Origin: Halobacillus dabanensis
GTDB taxonomy: Bacteria; Bacillota; Bacilli; Bacillales; Halobacillaceae
DNA: 64,000 nucleotides
Direction: 5' to 3'
Assembly (NCBI RefSeq): GCF_900114165.1
Contig: NZ_FOSB01000003.1
Span: forward strand, 270,207-334,206
The notes under the pieces: model-generated
What the model saw: only the letters and a program-made list of their open reading frames with translations
What the model was told of the DNA's origin: nothing
The model's database searches: none
Made by a program: the position numbers and the translations under genes
In this document: positions 50,380-58,734 of the stretch, one piece after another
Layout: every line of letters begins with the position of its first letter
How positions within the stretch are numbered: the first letter of the stretch is position 1

Positions 50380-50556
50380 ATCGACCTTGCTTTGCTGTTT
50401 GGCGTGCTGCTCACCTTACTCCCGCTCGCCACGATTAAAAAGGTGAAAGAAGAAACAATGTTTCAACGAGTGATCCATATCGGTTGTTTAGTCATCGGTG
50501 TTGTACTGTTAGTAGGATTTACGATTCAATTTTCTGCTTTTATAGAAAATTACTGA
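50380..50556 (+). CDS. Small membrane protein with a possible non-canonical start
   Basis: An open frame of 58 codons encodes two hydrophobic segments (Leu-Ala-Leu-Leu-Phe-Gly-Val-Leu-Leu and Val-Ile-Gly-Val-Val-Leu-Leu-Val-Gly) around a Lys/Glu-rich loop, and its reading is uninterrupted. No ATG, GTG or TTG fits the start. AGAGGGGG lies about seven bases before an ATC at 50380, which could be a rare start. Alternatively a one-base lesion in the T-rich TTCTTCT before it hides a GTG start. It follows the ABC exporter after 33 bp and may be a third member. Confidence 0.45.
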   Translation: MDLALLFGVLLTLLPLATIKKVKEETMFQRVIHIGCLVIGVVLLVGFTIQFSAFIENY

Positions 50557-50587
50557 AGGTATGTCCCAGTGTAAAGGAGGTATAAGT

Positions 50588-50931
50588 TTGATTGATCGAA
50601 TTGATACGCTGTGTTTGATGGTGCGTGATGTAGAGAAGGCGTCCATGTTGTACTGGATGTGTTAGGGTTCACGGTTACTTTCCGGGGAGAAGATTATCGA
50701 GTATTAAGCATAGGTGAGGGAAGTGTGCCGTTGACTTTGCAAGAAGGGGAGGGGGAGACAAAAAAGGATCAAGCTTATCCTATCTTCTTTTCTCATGATA
50801 TTGATCGTACGTATAAGGAGTTGAAAACTAAACAGGTATCCTTGAGTGCCATCTATCAGGACGGAGTGAACCGCTATTTCGACTTTTATGATCCGGATGA
50901 AAACCGGTTGCAAGTGTGTTTCTTTGAGTGA
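50588..50931 (+). pseudogene. VOC family protein, frameshifted
   Basis: Two frames join to one VOC protein of about 114 residues. The first (TTG start at 50588 with AAAGGAGG before it) gives Met-Val-Arg-Asp-Val-Glu-Lys-Ala and then a TAG. The second, from about 50655, gives Val-Leu-Gly-Phe and Phe-Tyr-Asp-Pro-Asp-Glu-Asn-Arg, the typical VOC ending. One base appears to be missing near 50650-50658. Role unknown. Confidence 0.72.
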
Positions 50932-50946
50932 AAGGTAGGAGAGTTC

Positions 50947-51477
50947 ATGGAAGTGTATCTTAAACCATTAACAAAGAAGGATGCAGAGCCTTTATATGTA
51001 TTTGAACTCGAAAACAGGGATTTTTTTGAGCGAATGGTGCCCGGTCGAGGGGATGAATATTATGTGAGCGACATATTTCATGAGAAGTACAATGATTTGC
51101 TGGATGAACAAAGCCGGAGGGAAGGGTTCTTCTATTTAATCAAAGACGAGCAAGGATCCATAATGGGACGTATGAATGTCAGCCTGGATCCATCTACAGG
51201 TGTGGGAGAGGTTGGCTATCGAGTGGGATGTGATTTTACGGGGCAAGGCGTTGCCTGTCGAGCGTTAGCGCTACTGCTTGAAAGAATGGAATCTGAAAAA
51301 ATCTCACAGTTGGAGGCAAAAACAACCTCTGCTCACATCGCTTCTATAAAGGTATTAAAGAAGAATGGTTTTACGTATATAGGTACAAGTGACGACACTT
51401 TTACTATGCATGGACAAGAACAAAGGTTTGTCCATTATCGGTGGTCCAGTCAAACTTTAAATGAGGGCCACATATGA
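50947..51477 (+). CDS. GNAT family acetyltransferase (RimJ/RimL-like)
   Basis: A 176-residue acetyltransferase with the RimJ/RimL start (Leu-Lys-Pro-Leu-Thr-Lys-Lys-Asp-Ala-Glu-Pro-Leu) and the acetyl-CoA loop Cys-Asp-Phe-Thr-Gly-Gln-Gly-Val-Ala-Cys. A Leu-Lys-Lys-Asn-Gly-Phe segment follows. It may acetylate a protein N-terminus or an amine. It overlaps the next gene by 4 bp. Confidence 0.88.
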   Translation: MEVYLKPLTKKDAEPLYVFELENRDFFERMVPGRGDEYYVSDIFHEKYNDLLDEQSRREGFFYLIKDEQGSIMGRMNVSLDPSTGVGEVGYRVGCDFTGQGVACRALALLLERMESEKISQLEAKTTSAHIASIKVLKKNGFTYIGTSDDTFTMHGQEQRFVHYRWSSQTLNEGHI

Positions 51478-52019
51478 AAAGGTTCCTCATTATGACGGTC
51501 GGGAAAACGCATAGTGGCAAGACAACGTTTGCGGAAGACTTAGAAAGAAAGCTCCCTGATTCGGTAGTAGTGGACCAAGATCGCCATGCAGAATTTTTAG
51601 CTGCATATTATCCTCGACTGCTGCCGACAGACGGTCCGAACCTTATTAAATATAGGCTGGCAGAAACAATTATCGAATATGCATTGCATGAATCCGCACA
51701 ACACCTGATTATGGCTAATGCTAATCTCAATCCGGAGAATAGAAGGAAACTGCTTCGTTATCATTCAAACAATGGGTTGGAAAGTATTTTGGTCCATTTT
51801 GATATAGCAGATTCTATTTTAGAGAAGAGAATTGCAAAGAGTAAGCGGAATCTGAATATTTTACGGACGGCTTCCACTTTTTCGGAAGTGCTGAAGCGGC
51901 AGCAAAGGGATGCAGATGAAGCTGGTAGTAAGGAAGCGGATCATTATTTTGTCATCAAAAATCCTGCAGAAGTGCCGCGGATAGTCCGAAGCATTGTTCG
52001 CCTGATTAATCAAAAATAG
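51474..52019 (+). CDS. P-loop small-molecule or zeta-like kinase
   Basis: A 181-residue P-loop protein. Walker A is Gly-Lys-Thr-His-Ser-Gly-Lys-Thr-Thr at residues 10-18, followed by Val-Val-Asp-Gln-Asp-Arg-His-Ala. A Lys-Arg-Asn lid-like segment is near residue 123. It fits the AAA_33/zeta-toxin class of nucleotide or small-molecule kinases. No antitoxin gene is beside it, so a toxin role is not supported. It is translationally coupled to the acetyltransferase gene upstream. Confidence 0.75.
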   Translation: MKRFLIMTVGKTHSGKTTFAEDLERKLPDSVVVDQDRHAEFLAAYYPRLLPTDGPNLIKYRLAETIIEYALHESAQHLIMANANLNPENRRKLLRYHSNNGLESILVHFDIADSILEKRIAKSKRNLNILRTASTFSEVLKRQQRDADEAGSKEADHYFVIKNPAEVPRIVRSIVRLINQK

Positions 52020-52030
52020 GAGGAATGTTC

Positions 52031-52450
52031 ATGTTTCAAGTAGGAAGTGTTTTTGTCCCTGTTACGGATTTGGAAAAGGCCCGTGATTGGTATAAGAATC
52101 ATCTAGGAGTAAAGGAAATTGATACATGGGAGGGAGGAGCTGGTTTCTTCTTTCCACAAGGGTTCGTCCAATTTGGTTTGATTGAAGTAACAGAGTCACA
52201 GCCCACCGAATTCGTCATAGAAAAAGGCAACAACAATTGCTATTTTAATTTTGTCGTGGAGGATATCGAAGCGGCACATGAAAAATTGAACGTTGGTGGG
52301 GTGAGGACAACAGCAATCGAAAGTTTTGGGGCAATGAGGTGTTTTGATTTCTTTGATCCTGATAACAACACATTTAGCGTGGTGGATGAAGATCCTCAAT
52401 CTCCTTATCATAAAGAGAACGTCAAGAAACAGCAGGACGGGATGACTTGA
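52031..52450 (+). CDS. VOC family protein
   Basis: A 139-residue VOC protein with a Val-Pro-Val-Thr-Asp-Leu-Glu-Lys-Ala start, a Trp-Tyr-Lys-Asn-His-Leu-Gly-Val helix, and the usual late Phe-Phe-Asp-Pro-Asp-Asn-Asn. It may be metal-dependent, substrate unknown. Start at ATG 52031, seven bases after AGGAGG. It ends a run of three closely spaced genes (GNAT, kinase, VOC) that likely form one transcript. Confidence 0.87.
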   Translation: MFQVGSVFVPVTDLEKARDWYKNHLGVKEIDTWEGGAGFFFPQGFVQFGLIEVTESQPTEFVIEKGNNNCYFNFVVEDIEAAHEKLNVGGVRTTAIESFGAMRCFDFFDPDNNTFSVVDEDPQSPYHKENVKKQQDGMT

Positions 52451-52529
52451 AAGATGATCAAGTGTCTGCCAACGTTCATGGGAGGCACTTATTTATTTAG
52501 GAAAGGTTGTTTAAAGGGGCGTATTACAT

Positions 52530-52682
52530 ATGGCAATTTTGATTAGTATCGTGATTATTTTATCGTTATGGTCCATCACTAACACAATAGAGAAGATAGG
52601 TAAACGAATTACGGACAAACAAGATCAGCAAAATGAATTGTTGCAAGAGGTGAAGAGCTTACTAGCTGACAAGGAGAACTAG
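52530..52682 (+). CDS. Small membrane-anchored coiled-coil protein, 50 aa
   Basis: A 50-codon gene. The N-terminal ~17 residues are one hydrophobic anchor, then come a Lys/Gln/Glu-rich helix with a heptad-like pattern (Ile, Ile, Leu, Val, Leu). AAAGGGG is ten bases before the ATG. The build suits a small protein attached to the membrane by its N-terminus, as in some Bacillus spore or stress small proteins. The family is not recognised. Confidence 0.6.
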   Translation: MAILISIVIILSLWSITNTIEKIGKRITDKQDQQNELLQEVKSLLADKEN

Positions 52683-52738
52683 AATGATTTGATTGTCGAG
52701 GGGTCCCATGGCAAAGGATATGGGAAATGGATATCCAT

Positions 52739-52769
52739 CCCCTCCGGATGTGTTGAACAGGCGGAGGGG
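52739..52769. other. GC-rich hairpin between converging genes
   Basis: An 8-bp stem (CCCCTCCG / CGGAGGGG) with a 15-base loop, lying just past the stop of the minus-strand cortex enzyme. It has no T tract on either strand, so it may not be a classical terminator. Confidence 0.4.
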
Positions 52770-52775
52770 GAGCAA

Positions 52776-54188
52776 TCATAGCTTTCTCACTTTGAAATTA
52801 CGTTGTAAAATCGGCCAATTTTGTGGAAAAGGAATGCCGAGGACCCAATAGCTGCCTCCTCTTAAGCCGTATTCCTCTATAGTTTCGTACTTAGCCTGGG
52901 CACTGCGGGCATCTTCAAACCACACTTCATGTCGCTGGTTGTTCTCATCTGTATACTGGAAAAACGGGGATTGGTATTCTTCGTTGTACTCAATAGTTAC
53001 TCCATACCTGGCAGCCAGCTGAATTGCTTGTTGGGTGCTGACTGTCTGTGCAGTCGTGCCCTGCACCCATGGGATTTCCCATTTGCGTCCATATAATGGG
53101 ATGCCCATAAGAATTTTATCCGGGGGAATGGCGGTGACGGCATAATCCAATACTTCCCGTACATTGTTTATGGGAGCAATGGCTAAAGGGGGGCCTCCAG
53201 CCCAGCCCCATTCATACGTCATTACTACGACAAAGTCCACGATTTCCCCTTGTGTTTTATAATCATGTGCTTCATATAACAACCCTTGCTGATCTTCCCT
53301 CACCTTTGGGGCGAGCGCTGTGGAGACAGTTAATCCTGATGGTCGCAAACGGCTGACAACTTTTCTAAGAAATGCATTGTAATTTTCTTTGTCTTCCGGG
53401 TAGACGTATTCAAAGTCGAAGTTGACCCCTGTGTAGCCTTTAGAATTTATGATTGCAAGCAGGTTTTCGATAAATGTGTCTTGAATATCAGGATCCCTTA
53501 AAAAGGTTGCAACAAGATCCGAATCGAAATCCCCCTGGATGAAATTTGTGATAACAAGCAATGGCGAGACATTATTTTTGTCTGCTGCTTCCAAAACAGC
53601 CTGGTCGTTTAAATCTGTAAGCGTACCGTCTGCTTTAATACTGTAAGTGAAGGGGGAGAGATAGGTGAAATGACTGCCGAGAGCAGCCACTTCCTGAGCT
53701 CCTTCTACCTGGGTCTGGGTTATATACGCATTGATTTCTTTCACTGGTCTTTGGGGAGAGGGGATGCCTAAGAACATGCCGGCATCAATCATTCCAGTGT
53801 TCTCGATATTATTGGCCTCAGCGATTTGGGACACAGAAGTACCGAAACGGTTGGCGATCTCCCATAGGCTGTCACCCGGTTGGACGACGTAATTGTAGTA
53901 GGGTAGAAGGAGCATTTGACCGATGAAAAGAAGGGATGGATTCGTTATGTTATTTTTTTCCGCCAAATCCTGGACACCAATTCCGTAACGATTCGCTATA
54001 TTCCATAGAGTATCTCCCTGGCGGACGACATATTCTTTATTTGGTTCCGGGATGACGAGAGCCTGGCCGATGACGAGGATATTAGGGTTGTTCAGTTGAT
54101 TCAAAAGGATTATCTGCTGGAGGTCTGCTCTGTATAGTTGGGCAATACTCCATAATGAATCCCCACGCTGTACGACATGAATGATCAT
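52776..54188 (-). CDS. LysM/GH18 spore cortex or cell-wall hydrolase (YaaH/SleL-like)
   Basis: A 470-residue protein with three LysM repeats at about residues 2-47, 52-97 and 98-143, each with the Gly-Asp-Ser/Thr-Leu-Trp-x-Ile-Ala core, then a GH18 barrel from about 150. The catalytic motif is Val-Asn-Phe-Asp-Phe-Glu-Tyr (Glu acid). This matches YaaH/SleL, N-acetylglucosaminidases acting on cortex muropeptides at germination. There is no signal peptide, as in YaaH, which is deposited in the spore coat. It strongly suggests a spore former. A GAGGGATGAG-type site precedes the ATG. Confidence 0.93.
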   Translation of the reverse strand: MIIHVVQRGDSLWSIAQLYRADLQQIILLNQLNNPNILVIGQALVIPEPNKEYVVRQGDTLWNIANRYGIGVQDLAEKNNITNPSLLFIGQMLLLPYYNYVVQPGDSLWEIANRFGTSVSQIAEANNIENTGMIDAGMFLGIPSPQRPVKEINAYITQTQVEGAQEVAALGSHFTYLSPFTYSIKADGTLTDLNDQAVLEAADKNNVSPLLVITNFIQGDFDSDLVATFLRDPDIQDTFIENLLAIINSKGYTGVNFDFEYVYPEDKENYNAFLRKVVSRLRPSGLTVSTALAPKVREDQQGLLYEAHDYKTQGEIVDFVVVMTYEWGWAGGPPLAIAPINNVREVLDYAVTAIPPDKILMGIPLYGRKWEIPWVQGTTAQTVSTQQAIQLAARYGVTIEYNEEYQSPFFQYTDENNQRHEVWFEDARSAQAKYETIEEYGLRGGSYWVLGIPFPQNWPILQRNFKVRKL

Positions 54189-54300
54189 CTCATCCCTCCT
54201 TCTGTGGGCTTTTTATGAAGGTATGCACCATCTGTTTGTCCTTATGTACGAAGTGTCATCGCAGGTGAAAAGTTAGATGGAAAGAAGGGGAACGAAAACA

Positions 54301-54810
54301 ATGATAAAAATCCAGACAGCAAGTCCAGTTCATGTAGAAGGTATTTGCAAAGTGTGTGCAAAAGCCAATCGAGCGACATATGCAGATCTATATACGGAAA
54401 GTTATCTCGAGCAAATCATTGAACAGTTTTATAACCCTGCACGGGTGTTGGATGAAGTAACAAATAAAGGCAGGGAATGGGGAGGTTACATTGTAGCCGT
54501 AGAGGACGGTCAGGTGGTTGGTGCCTGTGGGGGAGGGATGATCGATCAGAGTGCTACAGAATTGTATGTCATGTATTTGGATCCTGCCCGCCGGAATGAG
54601 GGGATTGGTACCAAATTATTAGATGCGTTTACGAAGCAGCAGATAGACCGTTACGGTGCAACAGAGCAGTGGGTATCTGTGCAAAAAGGGAATGACAGAG
54701 GAATCCCTTTTTATGAAGCTCGAGGGTTTACCTTTTCCCATGAAAGTAAGGGATATGGAAGTGAAGAAGCAGCACACTACACCTCGCTGCGTTACGTGAG
54801 AAAGATTTAA
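54301..54810 (+). CDS. GNAT family acetyltransferase
   Basis: A 169-residue acetyltransferase with the acetyl-CoA loop Arg-Arg-Asn-Glu-Gly-Ile-Gly-Thr-Lys-Leu (residues ~100-110) and a C-terminal Ile-Pro-Phe-Tyr-Glu-Ala-Arg-Gly-Phe. The acceptor is unknown. It starts at the ATG at 54301 with AAGGGGAACG before it; an ATG at 54277 lies too far upstream of the site. Confidence 0.87.
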   Translation: MIKIQTASPVHVEGICKVCAKANRATYADLYTESYLEQIIEQFYNPARVLDEVTNKGREWGGYIVAVEDGQVVGACGGGMIDQSATELYVMYLDPARRNEGIGTKLLDAFTKQQIDRYGATEQWVSVQKGNDRGIPFYEARGFTFSHESKGYGSEEAAHYTSLRYVRKI

Positions 54811-54831
54811 ATAGTAATTTATGTAGTCGCA

Positions 54832-54866
54832 GCAAAGCGAACTCACTAAAGGAAAGTTCGCTTTGC
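54832..54866. terminator. Perfect hairpin between converging genes
   Basis: A 12-bp stem (GCAAAGCGAACT / AGTTCGCTTTGC) with an 11-base loop. The T tract is poor on both strands. Confidence 0.6.
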
Positions 54867-54872
54867 CATTGC

Positions 54873-55730
54873 TTATTGAAAAGGCTTTGGATTGTTCTGG
54901 TTCTGTCTCATGGATAATGGTGGGGTGCCGTGAATATATGGCGGCCCTGGTTGCAGTTCAGGTATTTGCCCCATTGGTTCTGGCTTTGTAATATATTCGA
55001 AAGTTCCCTGACCATCCAAAGTAGGACCACCAGCCCAACGGCCTTGTTGACTTTCTGTTCCTTCAGAGAAGTTATAGAAGGTATAAGAAACTTCCTGTTT
55101 TTCATTTTTACGGTCAAAGGTACTTGGAACAACGGCGCCTTGAGTGGTTTCCAGCTCCTCGATCGCTGCCATCCACTGATTTTGGTGCATGGCATCACGG
55201 GCGATCAAGAAAGACAGCATATCGCGGACACCAGGGTCTGTAGTCATTTCATAAAGACGGCATACTTGTAAACGTCCTTGAGATTCTGCATTCAAGTTAG
55301 CGCGAAAGTCTGCTAAAAGATTTCCGCTGGCAATCGTGTAGCGGGCTGTCCATGGGTAACCGACACTGTCATTCGGTTGTGCTCCCAAACCATTAACGAT
55401 GGCATGTTGTGGGTTCATTCCACCAAGAACAGCTTCAATAGCAGGGTCTTTCGCCGCTTCATCCTGCTCATTTGCGGGAGCCCCATCCAGGAGTTGTGCA
55501 ATCATTGTTGCTATCATCTCTACATGGGCAATTTCTTCTGTGGCTATATCTAAAATCATATCTTTATACTTGGATTCCGCCCGGCAGTTCCAACCTTGGA
55601 AAAGGTATTGCATCATGACAGACATTTCCCCATATTGTCCGCCTAATATTTCCTGCAGCTTTTTTGCATATACGGGATCTGGTTGCGAAGGCTTCGCATT
55701 ATATTGAAGTTCTTTTACATGGTAAAACAA
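54873..55730 (-). CDS. Manganese catalase family protein
   Basis: A 285-residue di-manganese catalase (YdbD/YjqC kind). Metal-ligand Glu and His residues are in Gly-Glu-Met-Ser-Val-Met, in Thr-Glu-Glu-Ile-Ala-His-Val-Glu near residue 66, and in Asp-Ala-Met-His-Gln-Asn-Gln near residue 180. The C-terminal tail is Pro/Gln/Gly-rich. It would disproportionate hydrogen peroxide. CotJC-type spore-coat Mn catalases are shorter; this one has the full-length form. The start is TTG at 55730 with AGGAGTG upstream. Confidence 0.92.
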   Translation of the reverse strand: MFYHVKELQYNAKPSQPDPVYAKKLQEILGGQYGEMSVMMQYLFQGWNCRAESKYKDMILDIATEEIAHVEMIATMIAQLLDGAPANEQDEAAKDPAIEAVLGGMNPQHAIVNGLGAQPNDSVGYPWTARYTIASGNLLADFRANLNAESQGRLQVCRLYEMTTDPGVRDMLSFLIARDAMHQNQWMAAIEELETTQGAVVPSTFDRKNEKQEVSYTFYNFSEGTESQQGRWAGGPTLDGQGTFEYITKPEPMGQIPELQPGPPYIHGTPPLSMRQNQNNPKPFQ

Positions 55731-55950
55731 ACAACATCACTCCTATAAGGGTTAAATCATCTTGCTTATTATTAGGTTTGAAAAAGTATTTATTCTTCTT
55801 TCCGTTGCAATTCGATGCGCTGGCGGGAGGCAAAGGACTGCAGTATTTACGTCAAACACCTGGTAACTCTTTTTTTATTTAGTAAAAAAAATTATTCCCA
55901 GTTAGAAAATTGTTGAAAATAATGTGGTATGTACTTGAAGGCTTTAACAA

Positions 55951-55989
55951 AAAATAAAGGTGGAATGCTGATCCACATCCACCTTTTTT
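55951..55989 (-). terminator. Terminator for the minus-strand genes at 56 kb
   Basis: A 9-bp stem (AAAGGTGGA / TCCACCTTT); on the minus strand it is followed by an ATTTTTTG tract. Confidence 0.75.
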
Positions 55990-55996
55990 ATGTTCG

Positions 55997-56302
55997 CTAT
56001 TCCTTTTTGAGTAGGGCTTCAATATTCTCGTTCAATTTTTTCAGTTCTGTTTTAATTTCATTCAATTCATCCTCTAACCCACTGAATGTCTGAGGAGTTG
56101 CTGCAGAAATTTTTTCAACGATGTTCGAAAAATCAACTCCATTGGATTCGTTCGTTACGTTGGATTTAGAGAGTTTATCGAATAATGTATCCTGATTGGT
56201 TAAACTAGAGGCAAGCTTTAGCAGGCTATCGAAGTCTAAATCACCAGATGAAGAACTTTTTTCTTCCTTTTGGCTTTTTCCAAGAATCTCTTCAAAGTTC
56301 AT
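55997..56302 (-). CDS. Soluble helical protein of unknown function
   Basis: A 101-residue hydrophilic protein, mostly helical, with a Ser-rich segment near residues 15-20 and a C-terminal coiled-coil region (Glu/Leu/Lys heptads, residues ~75-100). It has no signal peptide. It probably shares a transcript with the 47-aa gene upstream. No family recognised. AAGGGG lies before the ATG. Confidence 0.6.
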   Translation of the reverse strand: MNFEEILGKSQKEEKSSSSGDLDFDSLLKLASSLTNQDTLFDKLSKSNVTNESNGVDFSNIVEKISAATPQTFSGLEDELNEIKTELKKLNENIEALLKKE

Positions 56303-56338
56303 AAAGTATTTTCCCCTTTCTACTTAGTATTTAAAGTT

Positions 56339-56368
56339 TTTAAAGGGCTATGGCCATAGCCCTTTAAA
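56339..56368. repeat. 30-bp perfect palindrome
   Basis: Each half reads TTTAAAGGGCTATGG, giving a complete dyad with no spacer. It lies between the two minus-strand small genes. It may be an attenuator or operator. Confidence 0.6.
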
Positions 56369-56374
56369 TTTTAA

Positions 56375-56518
56375 TTAGTTGATAGTGGCAAGGATTTCAT
56401 CAATACAGTTGATGACAATTTGGCGTTGTTCACTTGATCCTAGTAGAACAGCTACCACTAGTGCCAACAAGAACAGGACTGCAATTACCACAGCAACCAG
56501 GTTTCTTAAAAAGTTCAT
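56375..56518 (-). CDS. Small single-span membrane protein, 47 aa
   Basis: A 47-codon gene on the minus strand with GGAGGGAG four bases before the ATG. It has one long hydrophobic segment (residues 7-27, Val/Ala/Leu-rich) followed by a polar tail with one Cys. It lies 72 bp upstream of the 101-residue gene. The family is not recognised. Confidence 0.6.
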   Translation of the reverse strand: MNFLRNLVAVVIAVLFLLALVVAVLLGSSEQRQIVINCIDEILATIN

Positions 56519-56818
56519 AAATCTCCCTCCTTCATCACAAGAAATGCGTGTAGGAGACGTCTCTTACATAAATACTCTATGAGAATCTAGCAAATGCGCT
56601 TGTACATTTGCCCTTAATAATAGAATTAATGAAAAGGTCTAACTTATCTATAACCAATGAGAGGACTTGATCTGAGCTCAGGAATTGAATCGCGTACAAA
56701 CGCAGGGGGAACGCAGGTGACAGTTCCATTTGCCCACAGGATTCAGCTTAAGATTTCCCTGTTTCCTGAATTGGCAGAGGGTTTGAGCTCTATTAGGTGG
56801 AGCCACAAATAGGAGGAT
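56519..56818. other. Gene-free stretch
   Basis: About 300 bp with no frame supported on either strand. It probably holds the promoter of the minus-strand 47-aa gene. No repeat or structured RNA was recognised. Confidence 0.4.
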
Positions 56819-56847
56819 AAAAAAACCACTCCGGCGAGTGGTTTTTT
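56819..56847. terminator. Bidirectional terminator
   Basis: A-tract, a perfect 6-bp stem CCACTC / GAGTGG with a 4-base loop, then six T residues. It lies 8 bp past the stop of the hydrolase gene. Confidence 0.9.
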
Positions 56848-56854
56848 AAGAGTA

Positions 56855-57679
56855 TTATGACTTGAGAGAGTGAACATGTGATTTTATGTGTTGAGGGTTG
56901 AATTCTCCTTTGGAACGGATAAAAGAAATCGCACACTCGTTGAAAGCATCGGTGTTGTCTAAATTCACTACATGTCCACTTTCTGGAAGGATAATTAGAT
57001 TTGTATTCGTTAAAAGATGGGTATCTTTGATGACATCTTTTTTGAACATATGATCATCTTCGCCAGTCACATAAAGTTTTGGTATATGGGAAGCTTTGGC
57101 TTCTACATGTTTGAAGGTATCAGGGACGGTTTGGACAATATTGTACCACCCTAAAAAATCTTCTCGTTTCATCTGAGCGGCTTCTTTGATAAAGGCATCC
57201 CTGGAATCTTTATGGTTGTTTTTTGGCATTAAAATTCGTGCACAAAGGGAGTATAACCATAGGTGAGGCGTGACATTTTTCAATAAGCTTCCCCAGAGGA
57301 GCAGCGCTTTTTCCAAAAGGTTGATACGTGTGATCGCTCCGCCCAGGACTGCCGTTGAAATTCTATGTGGCACAACAGACAGTAATTTATGAATGACGAC
57401 GGAGCCTAATGAGATTCCGACGACATGTACTTTTTCTATCCCTATCTCATCAAGAACCTCTACTATTTCATCTGTTACATGATCGAAAGTGAATCCATTT
57501 TCGTAACTGGTTACGCTTGGTGAATTTTTATGACCTGGTAAGTTCACCACAAGAATGTTGAATGATTTCCGAAATGATTTTAATTGAGGGAAAAAGATAT
57601 TGACACTTCCTCCGATGCCGTGAAGGAAGAGGACATATTCTTTAGAAGGATCGGAACCGATTATTTTATATTCTAACAA
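56855..57679 (-). CDS. Alpha/beta hydrolase
   Basis: A 274-residue hydrolase. The oxyanion loop is Phe-Leu-His-Gly-Ile-Gly-Gly. The nucleophile elbow is Gly-Ile-Ser-Leu-Gly (Ser), the acid is likely Asp in Gly-Glu-Asp-Asp, and the base is His in Glu-Ser-Gly-His-Val. It is a soluble serine hydrolase of unknown substrate. The TTG start at 57679 follows AGGTGA. It lies downstream of an HSL-type hydrolase, and both are near the carotenoid-finishing genes. Confidence 0.83.
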   Translation of the reverse strand: MLEYKIIGSDPSKEYVLFLHGIGGSVNIFFPQLKSFRKSFNILVVNLPGHKNSPSVTSYENGFTFDHVTDEIVEVLDEIGIEKVHVVGISLGSVVIHKLLSVVPHRISTAVLGGAITRINLLEKALLLWGSLLKNVTPHLWLYSLCARILMPKNNHKDSRDAFIKEAAQMKREDFLGWYNIVQTVPDTFKHVEAKASHIPKLYVTGEDDHMFKKDVIKDTHLLTNTNLIILPESGHVVNLDNTDAFNECAISFIRSKGEFNPQHIKSHVHSLKS

Positions 57680-57781
57680 GAGATCACCTGCTTTTTTGCT
57701 ATGAGTGGTACGTACATCCCTCGTTATTATAATCGATATGGAGCAAGGCGACAAAGAATAATAGATTTCGACAAAATTATT

Positions 57782-58660
57782 TCACATTTTTATAATATTT
57801 TTAATTTCTTCAGCGATAAGCAGCCATGCCTCTTCTGCTTTTTCGCGAGGGCCAAGGTGGGTGAATGCATGGGAACAGCCATCGAATATATGAAGGTTCA
57901 CCTCAACACCAGCATTCTCCAGCTTTTCAGCATAAAACTTTCCTTCCATAGAAAAAGCGTCATGTTCTGGGATGATCAATAACGCTTTTGCAACCCCTGC
58001 TATATTTTCCGCTTTTACAGGAGACGCGTGCGGATGTGCCGCATCGTTTGTTCCTGGTACATAACAACGGTTTAGAAAATGGGCGACCTGGGGATATTCT
58101 GCCCGCCATTTATTCGGTTCCGGTTTGTCCCCATGAGGGGTGACAAAATCGAGCATTGGATAACCCAGGACTTGCAGCAGTGGCTGCGATACGCCCCGTT
58201 CTTTAAGAAGAAGACAGAGGGCGGCTGCAATATTGCCCCCAGAGCTTTGGCCGCCGACCATCATTCTGTCACCATCGATATGCAGCGCGCTGGCATGGGA
58301 CCGAAGCCAAAGATAAATCTCATAGCATTGCTCTATAGGGTGGGGAAAAGGATATTCCGGTGCTTTCGCGTAGTCGATGTTAATGACTACACAGCCTGTT
58401 TGATTCGCAAGGAAACGGCAATAAGGATCGTCCATCTTTTTTTCATTCATGATAAAAGCCCCGCCATGGAGGTTGATATATACCGGCAACTGCTTTCCAG
58501 ATGGGTTGGAAGGGTAATAGCAGCTTATGTATGCAGGTTGAACCGTTGTATCGATTAAAATGTCTTCTTTTTTGTGAACCTGTAGGAAAGGGACCATCAG
58601 GTTACTTTCCGCTTGATTGGGGAAAAGGCGAAGTAATCGTGCTATCAGAATTTTAAACAT
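57782..58660 (-). CDS. HSL-type alpha/beta hydrolase (esterase/lipase)
   Basis: A 292-residue esterase of the hormone-sensitive-lipase group. The oxyanion motif is Asn-Leu-His-Gly-Gly-Ala, the nucleophile elbow is Gly-Gln-Ser-Ser-Gly-Gly, and later acid and His residues (Glu-His-Asp-Ala-Phe, Cys-Ser-His-Ala-Phe) complete the triad. It has a hydrophobic N-terminus that may bring it to the membrane. It is divergent from the glycosyltransferase gene, with only 74 bp between starts, so they may share regulation. Confidence 0.88.
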   Translation of the reverse strand: MFKILIARLLRLFPNQAESNLMVPFLQVHKKEDILIDTTVQPAYISCYYPSNPSGKQLPVYINLHGGAFIMNEKKMDDPYCRFLANQTGCVVINIDYAKAPEYPFPHPIEQCYEIYLWLRSHASALHIDGDRMMVGGQSSGGNIAAALCLLLKERGVSQPLLQVLGYPMLDFVTPHGDKPEPNKWRAEYPQVAHFLNRCYVPGTNDAAHPHASPVKAENIAGVAKALLIIPEHDAFSMEGKFYAEKLENAGVEVNLHIFDGCSHAFTHLGPREKAEEAWLLIAEEIKNIIKM

Positions 58661-58734
58661 GGAGGAACCTCTCTCTTTTTTTATATATTGTACCCGCTGA
58701 TAGAAACGTATAATCAATAGTTGGAGAGGTGACA

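Noticed and set aside
51474-52019. A zeta-type toxin of a toxin-antitoxin pair
   Set aside because: There is no antitoxin gene; the neighbours are an acetyltransferase and a VOC protein.
57525-57545. A further copy of the TATGACCTGGT element
   Set aside because: It lies within the coding frame of the alpha/beta hydrolase, and only half of the motif matches, so it is probably chance.
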